A stretch of 64,000 nucleotides of DNA from an uncultured Verrucomicrobiae bacterium (GCA_937770485.1 CALJHX010000009.1:1-64000); one strand, 5' to 3'. Shown: positions 48,218 through 56,291, counted from the stretch's first letter. Numbers and translations: made by a program. The notes: generated by a model not told the origin, from the letters alone.

Positions 48218-49969
48218 TCATTTCTTGTTTCGTTTTTTACCTAGTTCCTTAAGGAGCTTGGGCAGGGGAAGGGTATTGATGACGTCGTTGGCGGTGAGCC
48301 AGCCTTTGCGGGCGATACCGGTACCCAAGCGTAAAAAACCGGCGTGCTCGTTGCGGTGGGCGTCGGTGTTGATGACGCATTTCACCCCCTTAGCCTTGGC
48401 GTGCTGCCACAGGCGCCAATCGAGGTCGAAACGGTACGGGTTGGCGTTAAGCTCGAGCCAGGTACCGGTCGCGGCGCAGGCGTCGATGACGGCGTGCTGG
48501 TTGACGGGATAGGCTTCGCGGCGGAGCAGCAGCCGGCCGGTGAGGTGACCCAGCATGTGGACGTTGGGGTTCTCAGCGGCGGCGATGAGACGGCCGGTAT
48601 TGTCGGCCTCGCTGCTGCCCGCGACGTGCAGGCTGGCAACAACGACGTCAAGTTCGGCGAGCAGGGAGTCGTCGAAATCGAGCTTGGTTTTGAGTATGTC
48701 CACCTCGATGCCACTGAGAAGGCGGAAGGGGTTGCCGTCAGCCTCGAGTTGCTGGTTGACGCGTGCGACCTCGGCGATTTGTTTGCGGAGCCTCGCCTCG
48801 TCGAGGCCGTTGGCTTGGAACGACGCGCGAGAGTGGTCGGTGATGGCCCAGTAGCCGCAGCCCAGCCCGCTCATGTGGTCGGCGATCTCCTCGAGCGACT
48901 CGGCGCCATCGCTCCAGTTGGAGTGGTTGTGCAGCGAGCCCTTGAGATTGGTCCACTCGATGAGGCGCGGGATTTTGCCCGCCTCCCCGGCGTCGAACTC
49001 ACCCTTGTCCTCGCGCAGCTCCGGCGGGATGTAGGCGAGGTCTAGCGCGGCGAAGATGTCCTCCTCGGTTTTGCAGTCGAGCCGCAGCTTGGGGTCGCGG
49101 GTTTCCTCGGTGCTCTTGAAAAGGCCGTACTCGTTAAGGCGCAGGCCGCGGGCGATGGCGCGTTGGCGCATGGCGATATTGTGCTCCTTGCTGCCTGTGA
49201 AGTAGGCCTGCGCGAACGGATACTCGGTATCGCTGACGACGCGCAGATCGCCCTGTATGCCGCCCTCTAGAATGACGCTGGCCTTCGTGTCGCCCTTGGC
49301 CGAGACGGAGAGGATGCCGGCTTGGTCGGTGAAAAACCCAATGATCGACTCTGGGTTTTTCGACGAAACGAGGAAGTCGATGTCGCGGACGATTTCCTTG
49401 TGGCGGCGCAGGCTGCCAGCGGTGCTGCAGCGGATGACGTCGGGGTGGGCGCGGAGCTGCTCGAGGATGGGTTCGGCGAGATTGAGGGCGGCGCTAACGT
49501 GGTGGTGCGAGGCATAGTTGCGGCGGAACTCAATGCCCTCAAGGATTTTCGACTCGGTCTTTTTGCCGAAGCCCGGCAGTTCGGCGAGTTTGCTGTCTTT
49601 GCATGCCTGCTCGAGTACCTCGACGGTCTCGATGCCGAGTTTGTTGTAAACGGCCTTGACCTTTTTCGGCCCCAAGCCGGGGATGTTGAGCATGGCGATG
49701 AGGCCGTCGGGGATTGAGGCCTTGAGCTCGTCGTAATAAGCGAGGCGGCCGGTGGTGGCCAGCTCGGTGATCTTCTCAGCCAACGCCTTGCCGATGCCCT
49801 TGATGTCGCCCAGGCGTTCCTCCTCGACGAGCTTGGCTAACGGCTCGGTGAGGCTCTCGAGAGTGCGCGCGCCGTTTTGGTAGGCGCGCGTCTTGAACGG
49901 GTTCTCGCCCTTTAACTCGAGGAACACCCCGATCTCCTTGAGGATGTCCGCAATCTCGTCCTTTTGCAT
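48218..49969 (-). CDS. polX: Bacterial/archaeal family X DNA polymerase with PHP exonuclease
   Basis: PolX fills short gaps in base excision repair and trims with a 3'-5' exonuclease. The 583-residue product begins with the 8-kDa-like domain (KDEIADILKEIGVFLELKGENPFKTRAYQ, split motif), helix-hairpin-helix segments IKGIGKALAEKI and IPGLGPKKVKA, the polymerase-core TAGSLRRHKEIVRDIDFLV with the metal Asp pair, and YTGSKEHNIAMRQRA-like residues (YFTGSKEHN). The PHP domain follows from about residue 345: LHNHSNWSDG, AITDHSR, IEVDIL, VASLHVAG, LGHLTGR and CVINTDAHR, all metal ligands present. Convergent with the flippase-like gene. Confidence 0.96.
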   Translation of the reverse strand: MQKDEIADILKEIGVFLELKGENPFKTRAYQNGARTLESLTEPLAKLVEEERLGDIKGIGKALAEKITELATTGRLAYYDELKASIPDGLIAMLNIPGLGPKKVKAVYNKLGIETVEVLEQACKDSKLAELPGFGKKTESKILEGIEFRRNYASHHHVSAALNLAEPILEQLRAHPDVIRCSTAGSLRRHKEIVRDIDFLVSSKNPESIIGFFTDQAGILSVSAKGDTKASVILEGGIQGDLRVVSDTEYPFAQAYFTGSKEHNIAMRQRAIARGLRLNEYGLFKSTEETRDPKLRLDCKTEEDIFAALDLAYIPPELREDKGEFDAGEAGKIPRLIEWTNLKGSLHNHSNWSDGAESLEEIADHMSGLGCGYWAITDHSRASFQANGLDEARLRKQIAEVARVNQQLEADGNPFRLLSGIEVDILKTKLDFDDSLLAELDVVVASLHVAGSSEADNTGRLIAAAENPNVHMLGHLTGRLLLRREAYPVNQHAVIDACAATGTWLELNANPYRFDLDWRLWQHAKAKGVKCVINTDAHRNEHAGFLRLGTGIARKGWLTANDVINTLPLPKLLKELGKKRNKK

Positions 49970-50385
49970 CGGGCGAGTTAATCACGGCCGGAAGCGGCGG
50001 CAAAGGCCGATCAATCCGTTTGCCCGGATGCGAGCGACATAACAAGGGGCATTTATTGTCGCGACAGCGTCATGGAATGCGGTTCTCTGCACCGCTATGT
50101 GTTGCTTCGAAAAGCGGTAGAGACGGGCGCACGCAAAGACGCTCGCACGACTTTTTAGCGCGCTTGGTTTAGAGCTTGAGCGCCTGGCACTCTAGGCCAG
50201 GCGCTTGGCCAACAGCTGCGCAGGTCAGTTGGCCGTTTATGGGCGGATTAAAGACATTCGCTGCGATATCCGCCAAGGCCGGCTATGTGGACTTTACTGC
50301 CGTTCGCCGCAACCCCGTCAATTGTAGCTTTGCGCGTAATGCTCCAGTCAATTGTCAAAAAGGCACCTGCTTTTTCAGACTAAAT
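49970..50385. other. 416-base gap with an inverted repeat and no clear gene
   Basis: This gap divides the GC-rich polX from the low-GC CDP-alcohol gene. An exact 10-bp inverted repeat (AGCGCCTGGC at 50179-50188 and its complement at 50196-50205, 7-base loop) abuts a palindrome copy (core 50205-50212). There is no T-run, so it is not a standard terminator. A short open frame (50176-50394) is not protein-like beyond its last 50 codons and has no recognised match. Direct repeats GTCAATTGT lie near 50318 and 50347. The palindrome at 50205 is the last before 52085, marking the edge of the low-GC island. Confidence 0.5.
50357..50375 (-). terminator. Possible terminator after the CDP-alcohol gene
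   Basis: AAAAAGGCA and TGC-TTTTT form a short hairpin with a bulge 11 bases past the stop of the gene at 50386. Read on the minus strand it ends in a T5 run. The stem is short, so confidence is moderate. Confidence 0.4.
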
Positions 50386-51039
50386 TTACAATAGTGACCA
50401 ACCATAGATAATGGATACTGCCAGCGTATAGATCGCAAGAAGAGCGACGTTGACGGGATTGCCGGATAGCTTTGGCGTCTTTATCTGAGAAACATTCAAG
50501 ACCGCAAGGCAGAGGCCGCTGGTACCGAGAATGATGGAAAACACTGAGGGATCAAAATACCCTTCAAATATAAAAATAAAGACAAGAATAATACTGTTAT
50601 TATCAATAGCTAAACCAGTATATTTCGCATCATCCGATAGCCCAAAGGTGCTAAAATAACTCAGCCGGATCGCACCGAAAACCAGCATTATGAAAACGAC
50701 TGGCAAAAAGGCAGGGCTAAAGTTAGCATAGCTCAAGATCAAAATAGCGGGAGTGACGCCATAACTTACGATATCAATTAGCAGATCAAGCTGGCCTCCA
50801 AATTTTCGATCAGCGCCTGTTCGCCCCGTCATCCCGCGCGCAATAAGTCCGTCAGCCCAATCGAATGCGACCGCCCAGATCATGCCGATCATTGCAGCGG
50901 CATATACACCCTCTATTAGAAAATAGATCGCTAACAGCGTGCATCCCAGACCTGCAAGAGAACAGATATTGACAATATCTTTAACATATGACAGAATGAC
51001 TCTTGGTTGTTCTGGCGCTTTGGCCTTTTCGGCTCTCAT
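50386..51039 (-). CDS. CDP-alcohol phosphatidyltransferase family protein
   Basis: A 217-residue membrane enzyme joining a CDP-activated alcohol and a second alcohol, as in phosphatidylserine or phosphatidylcholine synthases. The family signature is intact: DWADGLIARGMTGRTGADRKFG then GQLDLLIDIVSYG (Dx2DGx2ARx8Gx3Dx3D in form). Six or so hydrophobic helices are seen, with helices before and after the motif; KDIVNICSLAGLGCTLLA is similar to the start of PssA/Pcs proteins. GC is clearly lower than in flanking genes (near 42 percent by eye) and no palindrome is present. It faces a cytidylyltransferase gene, which suggests the pair makes and uses a CDP-alcohol. Confidence 0.85.
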   Translation of the reverse strand: MRAEKAKAPEQPRVILSYVKDIVNICSLAGLGCTLLAIYFLIEGVYAAAMIGMIWAVAFDWADGLIARGMTGRTGADRKFGGQLDLLIDIVSYGVTPAILILSYANFSPAFLPVVFIMLVFGAIRLSYFSTFGLSDDAKYTGLAIDNNSIILVFIFIFEGYFDPSVFSIILGTSGLCLAVLNVSQIKTPKLSGNPVNVALLAIYTLAVSIIYGWSLL

Positions 51040-51251
51040 GGCAGGTCCCTATTATTAGTCATATTTGACAGGTAATCTCAGCTACACACGTTCTGTGTGC
51101 ATTTGAAACGAGTCGCTTTCAAAACAAACACCGATTCTAGATTTCTGAAGGTCTGGAGTCATCTCGGATTAATTTTTGAAAAAAAACGAATAAATTTCAC
51201 GTTCCATTTACATAGCACAGTTTATGGACAAGTAAAAGGAAAAAGCGGAGA
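51040..51251. promoter_or_regulatory. AT-rich divergent promoter region of the CDP-alcohol pair
   Basis: A 212-base AT-rich gap between two divergent low-GC genes. It holds several A/T runs (A6 and A7 near 51180) but no pair of elements that I would name. An AAAGGAAAAAGCGGAG purine stretch before 51252 serves as ribosome binding site for the cytidylyltransferase. Confidence 0.4.
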
Positions 51252-51674
51252 ATGATCGTCTATACAGTTGGCACTTTCGATTTACTTCATGTCGGCCATC
51301 TTGCTCTGCTGAACCATTGCAAGTCACTGGGCGATATCCTCGCCGTTGGCGTTGCTTCAGATAAGGTCGTAAACCTTTACAAAGCAAATATTCCAGTTGT
51401 TCCGTTGGGGCAGCGCGTGGAGATGTTGCGGGCGTTAAGCTGTGTCGACATTGTCCGTCCTTATCATGAACTTGAATATATTTCAGGCTGCAGAGCTGTA
51501 AACGCGGATATCTTTGTGATTGGAGAAGATTGGGGGAGTAAACCTCACAACTTCGCTGTGGATGCTTATTTGAAAAAATTGGGCAAACAAATTGCCCAAT
51601 TTAGTTACAGCCCTCGAACGTCTTCCTCGAAAATAAAGCAAATCGTTTTGGATCAGTCCCAAGCACGAGGATAG
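51252..51674 (+). CDS. Cytidylyltransferase/adenylyltransferase family protein (TagD/ECT-like)
   Basis: A 140-residue nucleotidyltransferase with the HxGH fold, the size of glycerol-3-phosphate cytidylyltransferase (TagD). Motifs are VGTFDLLHVGHLALL at the start, ADKVV-like ASDKVVNLYK, and IGEDWGSK. The usual RTxGISTT end is replaced by YSPRTSSSKIKQ, as in several HxGH enzymes for phosphoethanolamine or other phospho-alcohols. It would make a CDP-alcohol from CTP and a phospho-alcohol. It shares low GC and the absence of palindromes with the divergent transferase gene at 50386 and ends 16 bases before a relic of ald. Confidence 0.85.
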   Translation: MIVYTVGTFDLLHVGHLALLNHCKSLGDILAVGVASDKVVNLYKANIPVVPLGQRVEMLRALSCVDIVRPYHELEYISGCRAVNADIFVIGEDWGSKPHNFAVDAYLKKLGKQIAQFSYSPRTSSSKIKQIVLDQSQARG

Positions 51675-51689
51675 CCAAACTAGATGTAA

Positions 51690-52030
51690 TCGCAATTGGC
51701 TCACAGCCGTCTTTCCAGATTGGTGGGTGTTGATGCCCCCGACCAACTCAGGCGCCAGAGCGCAGGCCTCGGCGAGGCCGTGGTTGGCGAGCATCTCGAC
51801 GTAGCGATGCGTGACATTGGTCAGCGCCTGGGTGGCGGTGCCCGCGTAGGCTGCCGGCATGTTGGCCACGGAATAGCGGCTCACGCCCTCCTAAATGAAC
51901 ACCGAGGCGTGTTGGGTGGTCGAAGCGCGCGAGGTCTCGGCGCATGCAGCACCAGTTGATAGGCAACGGAGGAGAGCAGTCCGACCCTTTATTCCTGTTT
52001 TATGATCTCCTTGGGGATGGCTATTTTCAT
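51690..52030 (-). pseudogene. ald: Alanine dehydrogenase relic with most of the coding region deleted
   Basis: On the minus strand an ATG at 52030 opens MKIAIPKEIIKQE, the exact start pattern of alanine dehydrogenases, then breaks at a TAA where one base is missing (RVGLL follows in the next frame). Within about 60 bases the sequence jumps to the C-terminal region: ETSRASTTQHASVFI, an amber TAG, EGVSRYSVANMPAAY, ATQALTNVTHRYVEML, LAPELVGGINTHQ. Some 250-270 codons of the NAD-binding middle are gone, so this is a deletion relic with extra damage, not a sequencing artefact. It once converted L-alanine to pyruvate. It lies at the right edge of the low-GC island. Confidence 0.85.
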
Positions 52031-52204
52031 TGAGTTGCTGGTTGTGATATGACCCAGCTGTTGACTGAACATTTCCAACCCCGCTTGGCCAAGGCTTGGG
52101 TCAAAAAAATCATAAAAAATCGCCGGTTTGCCTTTGACCAGCCCTTGGCCAAGCGATAAGGATATTGCCCCCAAGGAGTAGGTTCGTTCGCGAACACCTC
52201 AAAG
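52031..52204. other. Gap before tolQ with two palindrome copies
   Basis: These 174 bases carry the upstream leader of the former ald gene on one strand and of tolQ on the other, with two copies of the iterated palindrome 60 bases apart (cores 52085-52092 and 52145-52152). No terminator or clear promoter was seen. Confidence 0.4.
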
Positions 52205-52936
52205 ATGATTATGCTTTTACAAGCTGGGGCGCCGGTGGCTGCCCCGAACGAGCTTATTTACGTGTGGACTGCGTCCACGCTGGCAGGTAAATCCATCATT
52301 GTTTTCCTGGGGGTGCTGTCGATGTTTGTCTGGTCGGTGATGTTGCAAAAAGTGCTTCAGACCCGGCAGGCTCGCAAGCTAAACAAGCTGTTTGTCGATG
52401 AGTTTCACCAGCACGAGGGCGTGCTCGTGATCCATGACCGCAACATCCACATTGAGGGCTGCCCACTGTTCAACGTGTACGACAACGGCTGCAAGAATCT
52501 GCTGGGCCGGCTCAAGACCAACGGCACCGAGGGCGAGCTTGGCTCGGAACAATACGCCACCGTCAAGTCGATGGAACATGTCAAGCGCACCATCGAGAGC
52601 GACGTTGCCAAGGAGTCGCTCAAACTCGAGAGCGGGCTGATCCAGCTTGCGAGCGCCGTGAGCGGCGCGCCTTTCGTCGGGCTGCTGGGCACGGTCTGGG
52701 GGGTGATGAGTACCTTCACCAACGTCGCCATGCTGCAGACCGCCAGCCTACCGGTGATGGCGCCGGGCGTGGCGGCGGCGCTGGGCACGACGGTGGCCGG
52801 GCTGCTGGTGGCGATCCCGTCGATGGTCGGCTACAACTGGCTGGTGCACAACTTGCGGGTCTTCACGGTGGAACTGGACAACTTTGCGCAGGAACTAGCC
52901 TCGTGCATGGAAACCGAGTTCCTCAAGGACGAATAA
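52205..52936 (+). CDS. tolQ: MotA/TolQ/ExbB proton channel family protein
   Basis: A 243-residue inner-membrane protein forming the proton channel with TolR. It has a first helix (about 25-45, IIVFLGVLSMFVWSVML), a cytoplasmic helical region, and two further helices carrying SAPFVGLLGTVWGVMSTFTNVA-type residues (SGAPFVGLLGTVWG) and AAALGTTVAGLLVAIPSM, the conserved core of the family. The gene heads tolQ-tolR-tolA-tolB-pal, so I call it TolQ rather than ExbB. ATG codons at 52205 and 52211 are both possible. A zinc-ribbon gene lies between it and tolR, which is unusual. Confidence 0.9.
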   Translation: MIMLLQAGAPVAAPNELIYVWTASTLAGKSIIVFLGVLSMFVWSVMLQKVLQTRQARKLNKLFVDEFHQHEGVLVIHDRNIHIEGCPLFNVYDNGCKNLLGRLKTNGTEGELGSEQYATVKSMEHVKRTIESDVAKESLKLESGLIQLASAVSGAPFVGLLGTVWGVMSTFTNVAMLQTASLPVMAPGVAAALGTTVAGLLVAIPSMVGYNWLVHNLRVFTVELDNFAQELASCMETEFLKDE

Positions 52937-52941
52937 ACAGC

Positions 52942-53262
52942 ATGCCCTCGAAAAATTTAGTGCAGGGAGAAAAAGGGTTACTCTGCCCGAAGTGCAGCCA
53001 CCTGAACCCCGGCGACCTCAAGCAGTGCGAGTACTGCAATTCCCAGCTGTTCGTCAAATGCAAGAAATGCGGGGCCAAGGTGCAGCGGGTGATTTCCTCG
53101 TGCCCAGAGTGTCGTCACAGGATGCACAAGAGCCGGTTCGGGAAACTCAAGCGGCGGCTGTTCGGCAAATCAGAAAAGATCACGCTTGGCCAGGCGGCGA
53201 TCATGATGATCGTGTCATTCGGCGCGTACAAGGTGATCACGATGGCTGCGAGTAAATTTTAG
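52942..53262 (+). CDS. Double zinc-ribbon protein with C-terminal membrane helix
   Basis: A 106-residue protein set between tolQ and tolR, 5 bases after one and 6 before the other. Two zinc ribbons are visible: LLCPKCSHL with QCEYCNSQL, and VKCKKCGAK with SSCPECRHR, eight cysteines in four CxxC pairs. The rest is basic (GKLKRRLFGKSEK) and ends in a hydrophobic segment (AAIMMIVSFGAYKVITM) that could anchor it in the membrane with ribbons in the cytoplasm. I know of no named Tol component like this; its fixed place in the operon suggests a regulatory or assembly role, which is inference. The preceding open frame to 52903 overlaps tolQ and is not used. Confidence 0.8.
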   Translation: MPSKNLVQGEKGLLCPKCSHLNPGDLKQCEYCNSQLFVKCKKCGAKVQRVISSCPECRHRMHKSRFGKLKRRLFGKSEKITLGQAAIMMIVSFGAYKVITMAASKF

Positions 53263-53268
53263 TTCGTC

Positions 53269-53679
53269 ATGCGCCGGTTCTCACAACGCAACCCGCTGGT
53301 CACGCTGAGCGACCTCAACGTCACGCCTCTCATCGACCTGGCGTTCGTGTTGCTGGTTATTTTCATGATCACCACGCCGCTGCTCGAGCAGGGCTTGTCG
53401 CTCGACCTCCCCGGCGGCGGACAGCCGGACAGGCCGCTGGACAAGAACGACATTCGCACTGTCGAGGTGGATCAGTCGGGCGGCTATATGCTCGACAACG
53501 AGTCGTTGTCGCTCGGGCAGATTGAACAAAAACTGGTTGCGGATCATCAAAACAATCCGAATATTTTGGTGTACGTCCGGGCGGATCACCGCGGGACGTA
53601 CGGCGCAGTCGCCGCGGTGCTGAACCGCTGCGAGCAAAACGGCATCACGCGGGTTTCCCTGCGAACAGAGCCGGAATAA
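53269..53679 (+). CDS. tolR: ExbD/TolR family protein
   Basis: A 136-residue protein with one membrane helix (about 18-39) that carries the family aspartate, Asp23, in NVTPLIDLAFVLLVIF; this residue takes part in proton flow through the TolQ channel. The periplasmic part contains SLDLPGG, YVRADHRGTYGAVAAVLNRC and VSLRTEPE, as in other ExbD/TolR proteins. Start ATG at 53269, 6 bases after the zinc-ribbon gene; 17 bases to tolA. Length and order fit TolR. Confidence 0.92.
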   Translation: MRRFSQRNPLVTLSDLNVTPLIDLAFVLLVIFMITTPLLEQGLSLDLPGGGQPDRPLDKNDIRTVEVDQSGGYMLDNESLSLGQIEQKLVADHQNNPNILVYVRADHRGTYGAVAAVLNRCEQNGITRVSLRTEPE

Positions 53680-53696
53680 GAAAGAAGGAAGGAAGA

Positions 53697-54483
53697 ATGG
53701 GTAGGTTAAAACGCAGTTGCCTAGTTGGATCAGTCGTATTTCACGCGCTGATTCTAGCCATGCTCGTGCTTGGCCCGATGCTCCTGGCCAAGCGTGAGGA
53801 GAAGGTGCGGGTGATCGATTTGGTTCCGTCGGAAGTGATCGAGAAGTTGCTCTCCCCGGCCGCCCTGGTGGCTCCCCCGCCAGCCCCCTCGACGCCCAAA
53901 CCCAAGCAGCCCGAACCAAAAAAAGTCCAGCCCAAGCCGAAACTAAAACCAAAGCCCCTCCCCCCTAAGCCGAAAAAAATCACTCCCGAAGCCCAAGCCC
54001 AAGCCCAAGCCCAAGCCCAAGCCCAAGCCCAAGCCCAAGCCCAAGCCCAAAATAAAGGTCAATCTCAACTCGAATGTCCGGAAACCGGATGCTCAAAAAA
54101 AAGAGTCACAAAAGGAAGCGGCCAAGCAGCAAGCAGCGCTCAACAAGCTCCAAACCAAGCTCTCCGGCCGCACGTCGGTGAACGTCCCTCTTAGCCGGTA
54201 TGCCTCGGCCAATTACGAGTCGCTCATCCGCCGCAAATACATGGACGCCACGATCCACCCCGGCGCGATCAGCGGGGATCCGGTCGTGAGAGTCCGCCTG
54301 GTCATCGCCCGAAACGGCACGATCCTCTCGGCCCGGGTCACGGGTAAATCCGGCGTGGCGAGTTGGGATCGCTCGGTGCAAAAGGCGCTAGACCGCGTGA
54401 AGTTCATCAAGCCGTTCCCCGAGTCGATGAAAGGCTCGCAACAGACCTTCAACATTAATTTTAACTCGAGAAATTTTTCATGA
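53697..54483 (+). CDS. tolA: TolA/TonB-like protein, frame broken at a poly-A run
   Basis: The first part (from ATG 53697) has a membrane helix (about residues 8-28, VGSVVFHALILAMLVLGPML) and a Pro/Lys-rich spacer (PKPKQPEPKKVQPKPK). From the (GCCCAA)10 tract at 53991-54050 the frame of the start codon gives only Ala-Gln repeats and stops at 54194, while the next frame gives Lys-Pro repeats, a helical Lys/Gln linker (KKESQKEAAKQQAALNKL) and a C-terminal domain, YASANYESLIRRKYMDA then VRLVIARNGTILSARV, ending at 54483. Losing one A from the A7 run at 53973-53979 joins them. The gene fills the TolA place between tolR and tolB; I judge it real and the shift an error or phase switch. Confidence 0.78.
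53991..54050. repeat. Ten tandem GCCCAA hexamers in tolA
   Basis: An exact run of ten 6-base units, encoding Lys-Pro pairs in the likely true frame of tolA or Ala-Gln in the alternative one. Because each unit is 6 bases, changes in copy number alter spacer length without shifting the frame. Confidence 0.95.
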
Positions 54484-55661
54484 GGAAAGCAACCCACATC
54501 CGATTCCCAGTTTTAGCCGCCCTGCTTTTAGCCGGCTCCGCGCTTGGCCAAGCGCAACCCTCAATCGATGTCGACGTGTTCGACGCCGGCGACGTCAAGG
54601 CGATCCCGGTAACCCTCGAGGGCTTCACCGGCGAGACGCTGGCCTTGCTGAAGTTCGACCTGTTCGTGCAGGGCTTCGAGTTCGTGGACAAGGCCAAGGC
54701 GCAGTTCACCATCAAGGGAAAAAATGCCGGCAGCATTAACGGCGCGGTGTACGACCATGTGAAGCGCGGGTTCATCCTGAACAAACGATATCAGGGAGGC
54801 AGCCTGCGGCGGCAGGCGCACACATTCGCGAACAACGCTGTTGAGGCGATCACCGGCTCTCCCGGCATTGGCCTGACCAAGATCGCCTTCCGGCAGTTCC
54901 ACGGGCGCGACACCGAGATTCACATCGCCGACTTTGACGGGCACAATTCCAAGCGCTTGACCCACGACAACTCCATCGCCGCTGGACCGGAATGGACTCC
55001 GAATAATGACTCACTCTTTTACTACTCCTACCGCCGGCAGAACCCCGACATTTACTCGCACAACCTCCATACCGGTGTGCGCCGCATCGTCGCCCGTTAT
55101 TCCGGATCGAACATCAGCCCGGCGGTATCGCCAGATGGACGCCGTGTGGCGATGGTACTCAGCAAGGCCGGCAGCCCGGATATTTGGGCGGCCAGCGCCG
55201 ACGGCACCGGCCTGCGTCGGCTCACCACCACCAAGGAGGCGGAGTCGTCGCCCTGCTGGTCGCCCGACGGACGCTGGATTTGCTTCGTCTCGCGAGCCAG
55301 TGGTCGCACGGCTTTGTACAAAATACCCGCAAATGGCGGGGCCATGTCGCGAATCCGCACGGTCGGTGCCTTTAATGCCACCGAGCCGGATTGGTCGCCC
55401 GACGGCAAAGCGATCGTCTTCACCACCATGCGGGGGGGCGGGGTGTTCGAGATATGCATCGTCCCGCCCGGCGGCGGAAACGTGGAAGTCCTCGCCACAG
55501 GGGAGGACCCCTCGTGGGCGCCCAACTCACGCACGCTCATGTTTACCAGCCGCTCCCGGGGAAAACGTGTTTTATCAGTACTTGACGTGCCCACCAAACG
55601 AGTCAAGACTCTGCCGCGCAGCTTTCCGGGCAACTGTACCCAAGCGGCTTGGAGCAAATGA
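54480..55661 (+). CDS. tolB: Tol-Pal system beta-propeller protein TolB
   Basis: A 393-residue periplasmic protein with signal peptide (residues 1-24, ending ALGQAQ, encoded by a perfect palindrome copy). The N-terminal alpha-beta domain (about 25-140) is followed by a six-bladed propeller with the repeated TolB motif: ISPAVSPDGRRVAMV, SPCWSPDGRWICFVS, EPDWSPDGKAIVFTT and DPSWAPNSRTLMFTS. TolB binds Pal and is released or held by TolA. The start ATG at 54480 overlaps the tolA stop (ATGA), which supports the end chosen for tolA. The pal gene follows after 24 bases. Confidence 0.93.
   Translation: MRKATHIRFPVLAALLLAGSALGQAQPSIDVDVFDAGDVKAIPVTLEGFTGETLALLKFDLFVQGFEFVDKAKAQFTIKGKNAGSINGAVYDHVKRGFILNKRYQGGSLRRQAHTFANNAVEAITGSPGIGLTKIAFRQFHGRDTEIHIADFDGHNSKRLTHDNSIAAGPEWTPNNDSLFYYSYRRQNPDIYSHNLHTGVRRIVARYSGSNISPAVSPDGRRVAMVLSKAGSPDIWAASADGTGLRRLTTTKEAESSPCWSPDGRWICFVSRASGRTALYKIPANGGAMSRIRTVGAFNATEPDWSPDGKAIVFTTMRGGGVFEICIVPPGGGNVEVLATGEDPSWAPNSRTLMFTSRSRGKRVLSVLDVPTKRVKTLPRSFPGNCTQAAWSK
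54540..54555. repeat. Perfect 16-bp copy of the iterated palindrome
   Basis: GCGCTTGGCCAAGCGC at the end of the TolB signal peptide, read as Ala-Leu-Gly-Gln-Ala, the same place and reading as in the S8 peptidase signal peptide at 5344. Confidence 0.85.
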
Positions 55662-55685
55662 AGCAAGGCAGCTAACCTCAAAACC

Positions 55686-56291
55686 ATGACTATAGCGAAA
55701 CAAGTTGGTTTAATTCTGGTAGCCCTCATGGCAGCCACCGCGGCCGGGTGCAAAACCAAGCCCAAGAACATCACCCCCATCCCCGGCGGAAACGCCAGCG
55801 TGGGGGGTGCAGGGGGGCTTATCGGCCGTGACAACAGCGGCTCCATTGGCAGCGACGGGGGTGTTATCACGGTTGATGAATCCGGCAACATCGGCCTGTC
55901 CGGACTCGAGGAGTTTGAGGACATGCTGATGGATCGCGAAGCCTTGGCGGCCCAAACCGTTTATTTTGAGGTGGATCGCTCTGAAATCCACCCGGACGAC
56001 CTTGGCAAAGTGGAGGCGGTCGCCGGCATCTTGGCACAAGACGCACAGAACAAGGTGATGATCGAGGGCCACTGCGACGAGCGCGGCACAGAGGAATACA
56101 ATCGCGCCCTGGGCGAGCGCCGGGCATTGAGCGTCCGCGACGCGCTGGTTGGCTTGGGAGTGAGCACCGACCGGGTGCGCACGATGAGCCTGGGCGAGGA
56201 TCGACCCGCCGACACGGGCCTCGATGACAGCGCCTTCTCCCGCAATCGCCGCGGGGAATTCGTGCTGCTCAAGCCCAAGCCGGGCAACTGA
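55686..56291 (+). CDS. pal: Peptidoglycan-associated lipoprotein Pal
   Basis: A 201-residue outer-membrane lipoprotein. The lipobox is AATAAGC with the lipidated cysteine at residue 22. A Gly/Ser-rich linker leads to the OmpA-like domain from about residue 95: VYFEVDRSEIHPDDL, KVMIEGHCDERGTEEYNRALGERRA and GVSTDRVRTMSLGEDRP, with the Asp/Arg pair that binds diaminopimelate. The C-terminus ends with a short Lys-Pro tail. It closes the Tol unit. Confidence 0.94.
   Translation: MTIAKQVGLILVALMAATAAGCKTKPKNITPIPGGNASVGGAGGLIGRDNSGSIGSDGGVITVDESGNIGLSGLEEFEDMLMDREALAAQTVYFEVDRSEIHPDDLGKVEAVAGILAQDAQNKVMIEGHCDERGTEEYNRALGERRALSVRDALVGLGVSTDRVRTMSLGEDRPADTGLDDSAFSRNRRGEFVLLKPKPGN

Noticed and set aside
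50179..50205. Inverted repeat as an intrinsic terminator or tRNA-like structure
   Set aside because: There is no T-run on either side and no cloverleaf; it is also too far from the end of either neighbouring gene.
51690..52030. A functional small gene starting MGAISLSLGQ at 52174 on the minus strand
   Set aside because: Its last codons are the start of the ald relic and the upstream part is built from two palindrome copies, so it is best explained as leader sequence.
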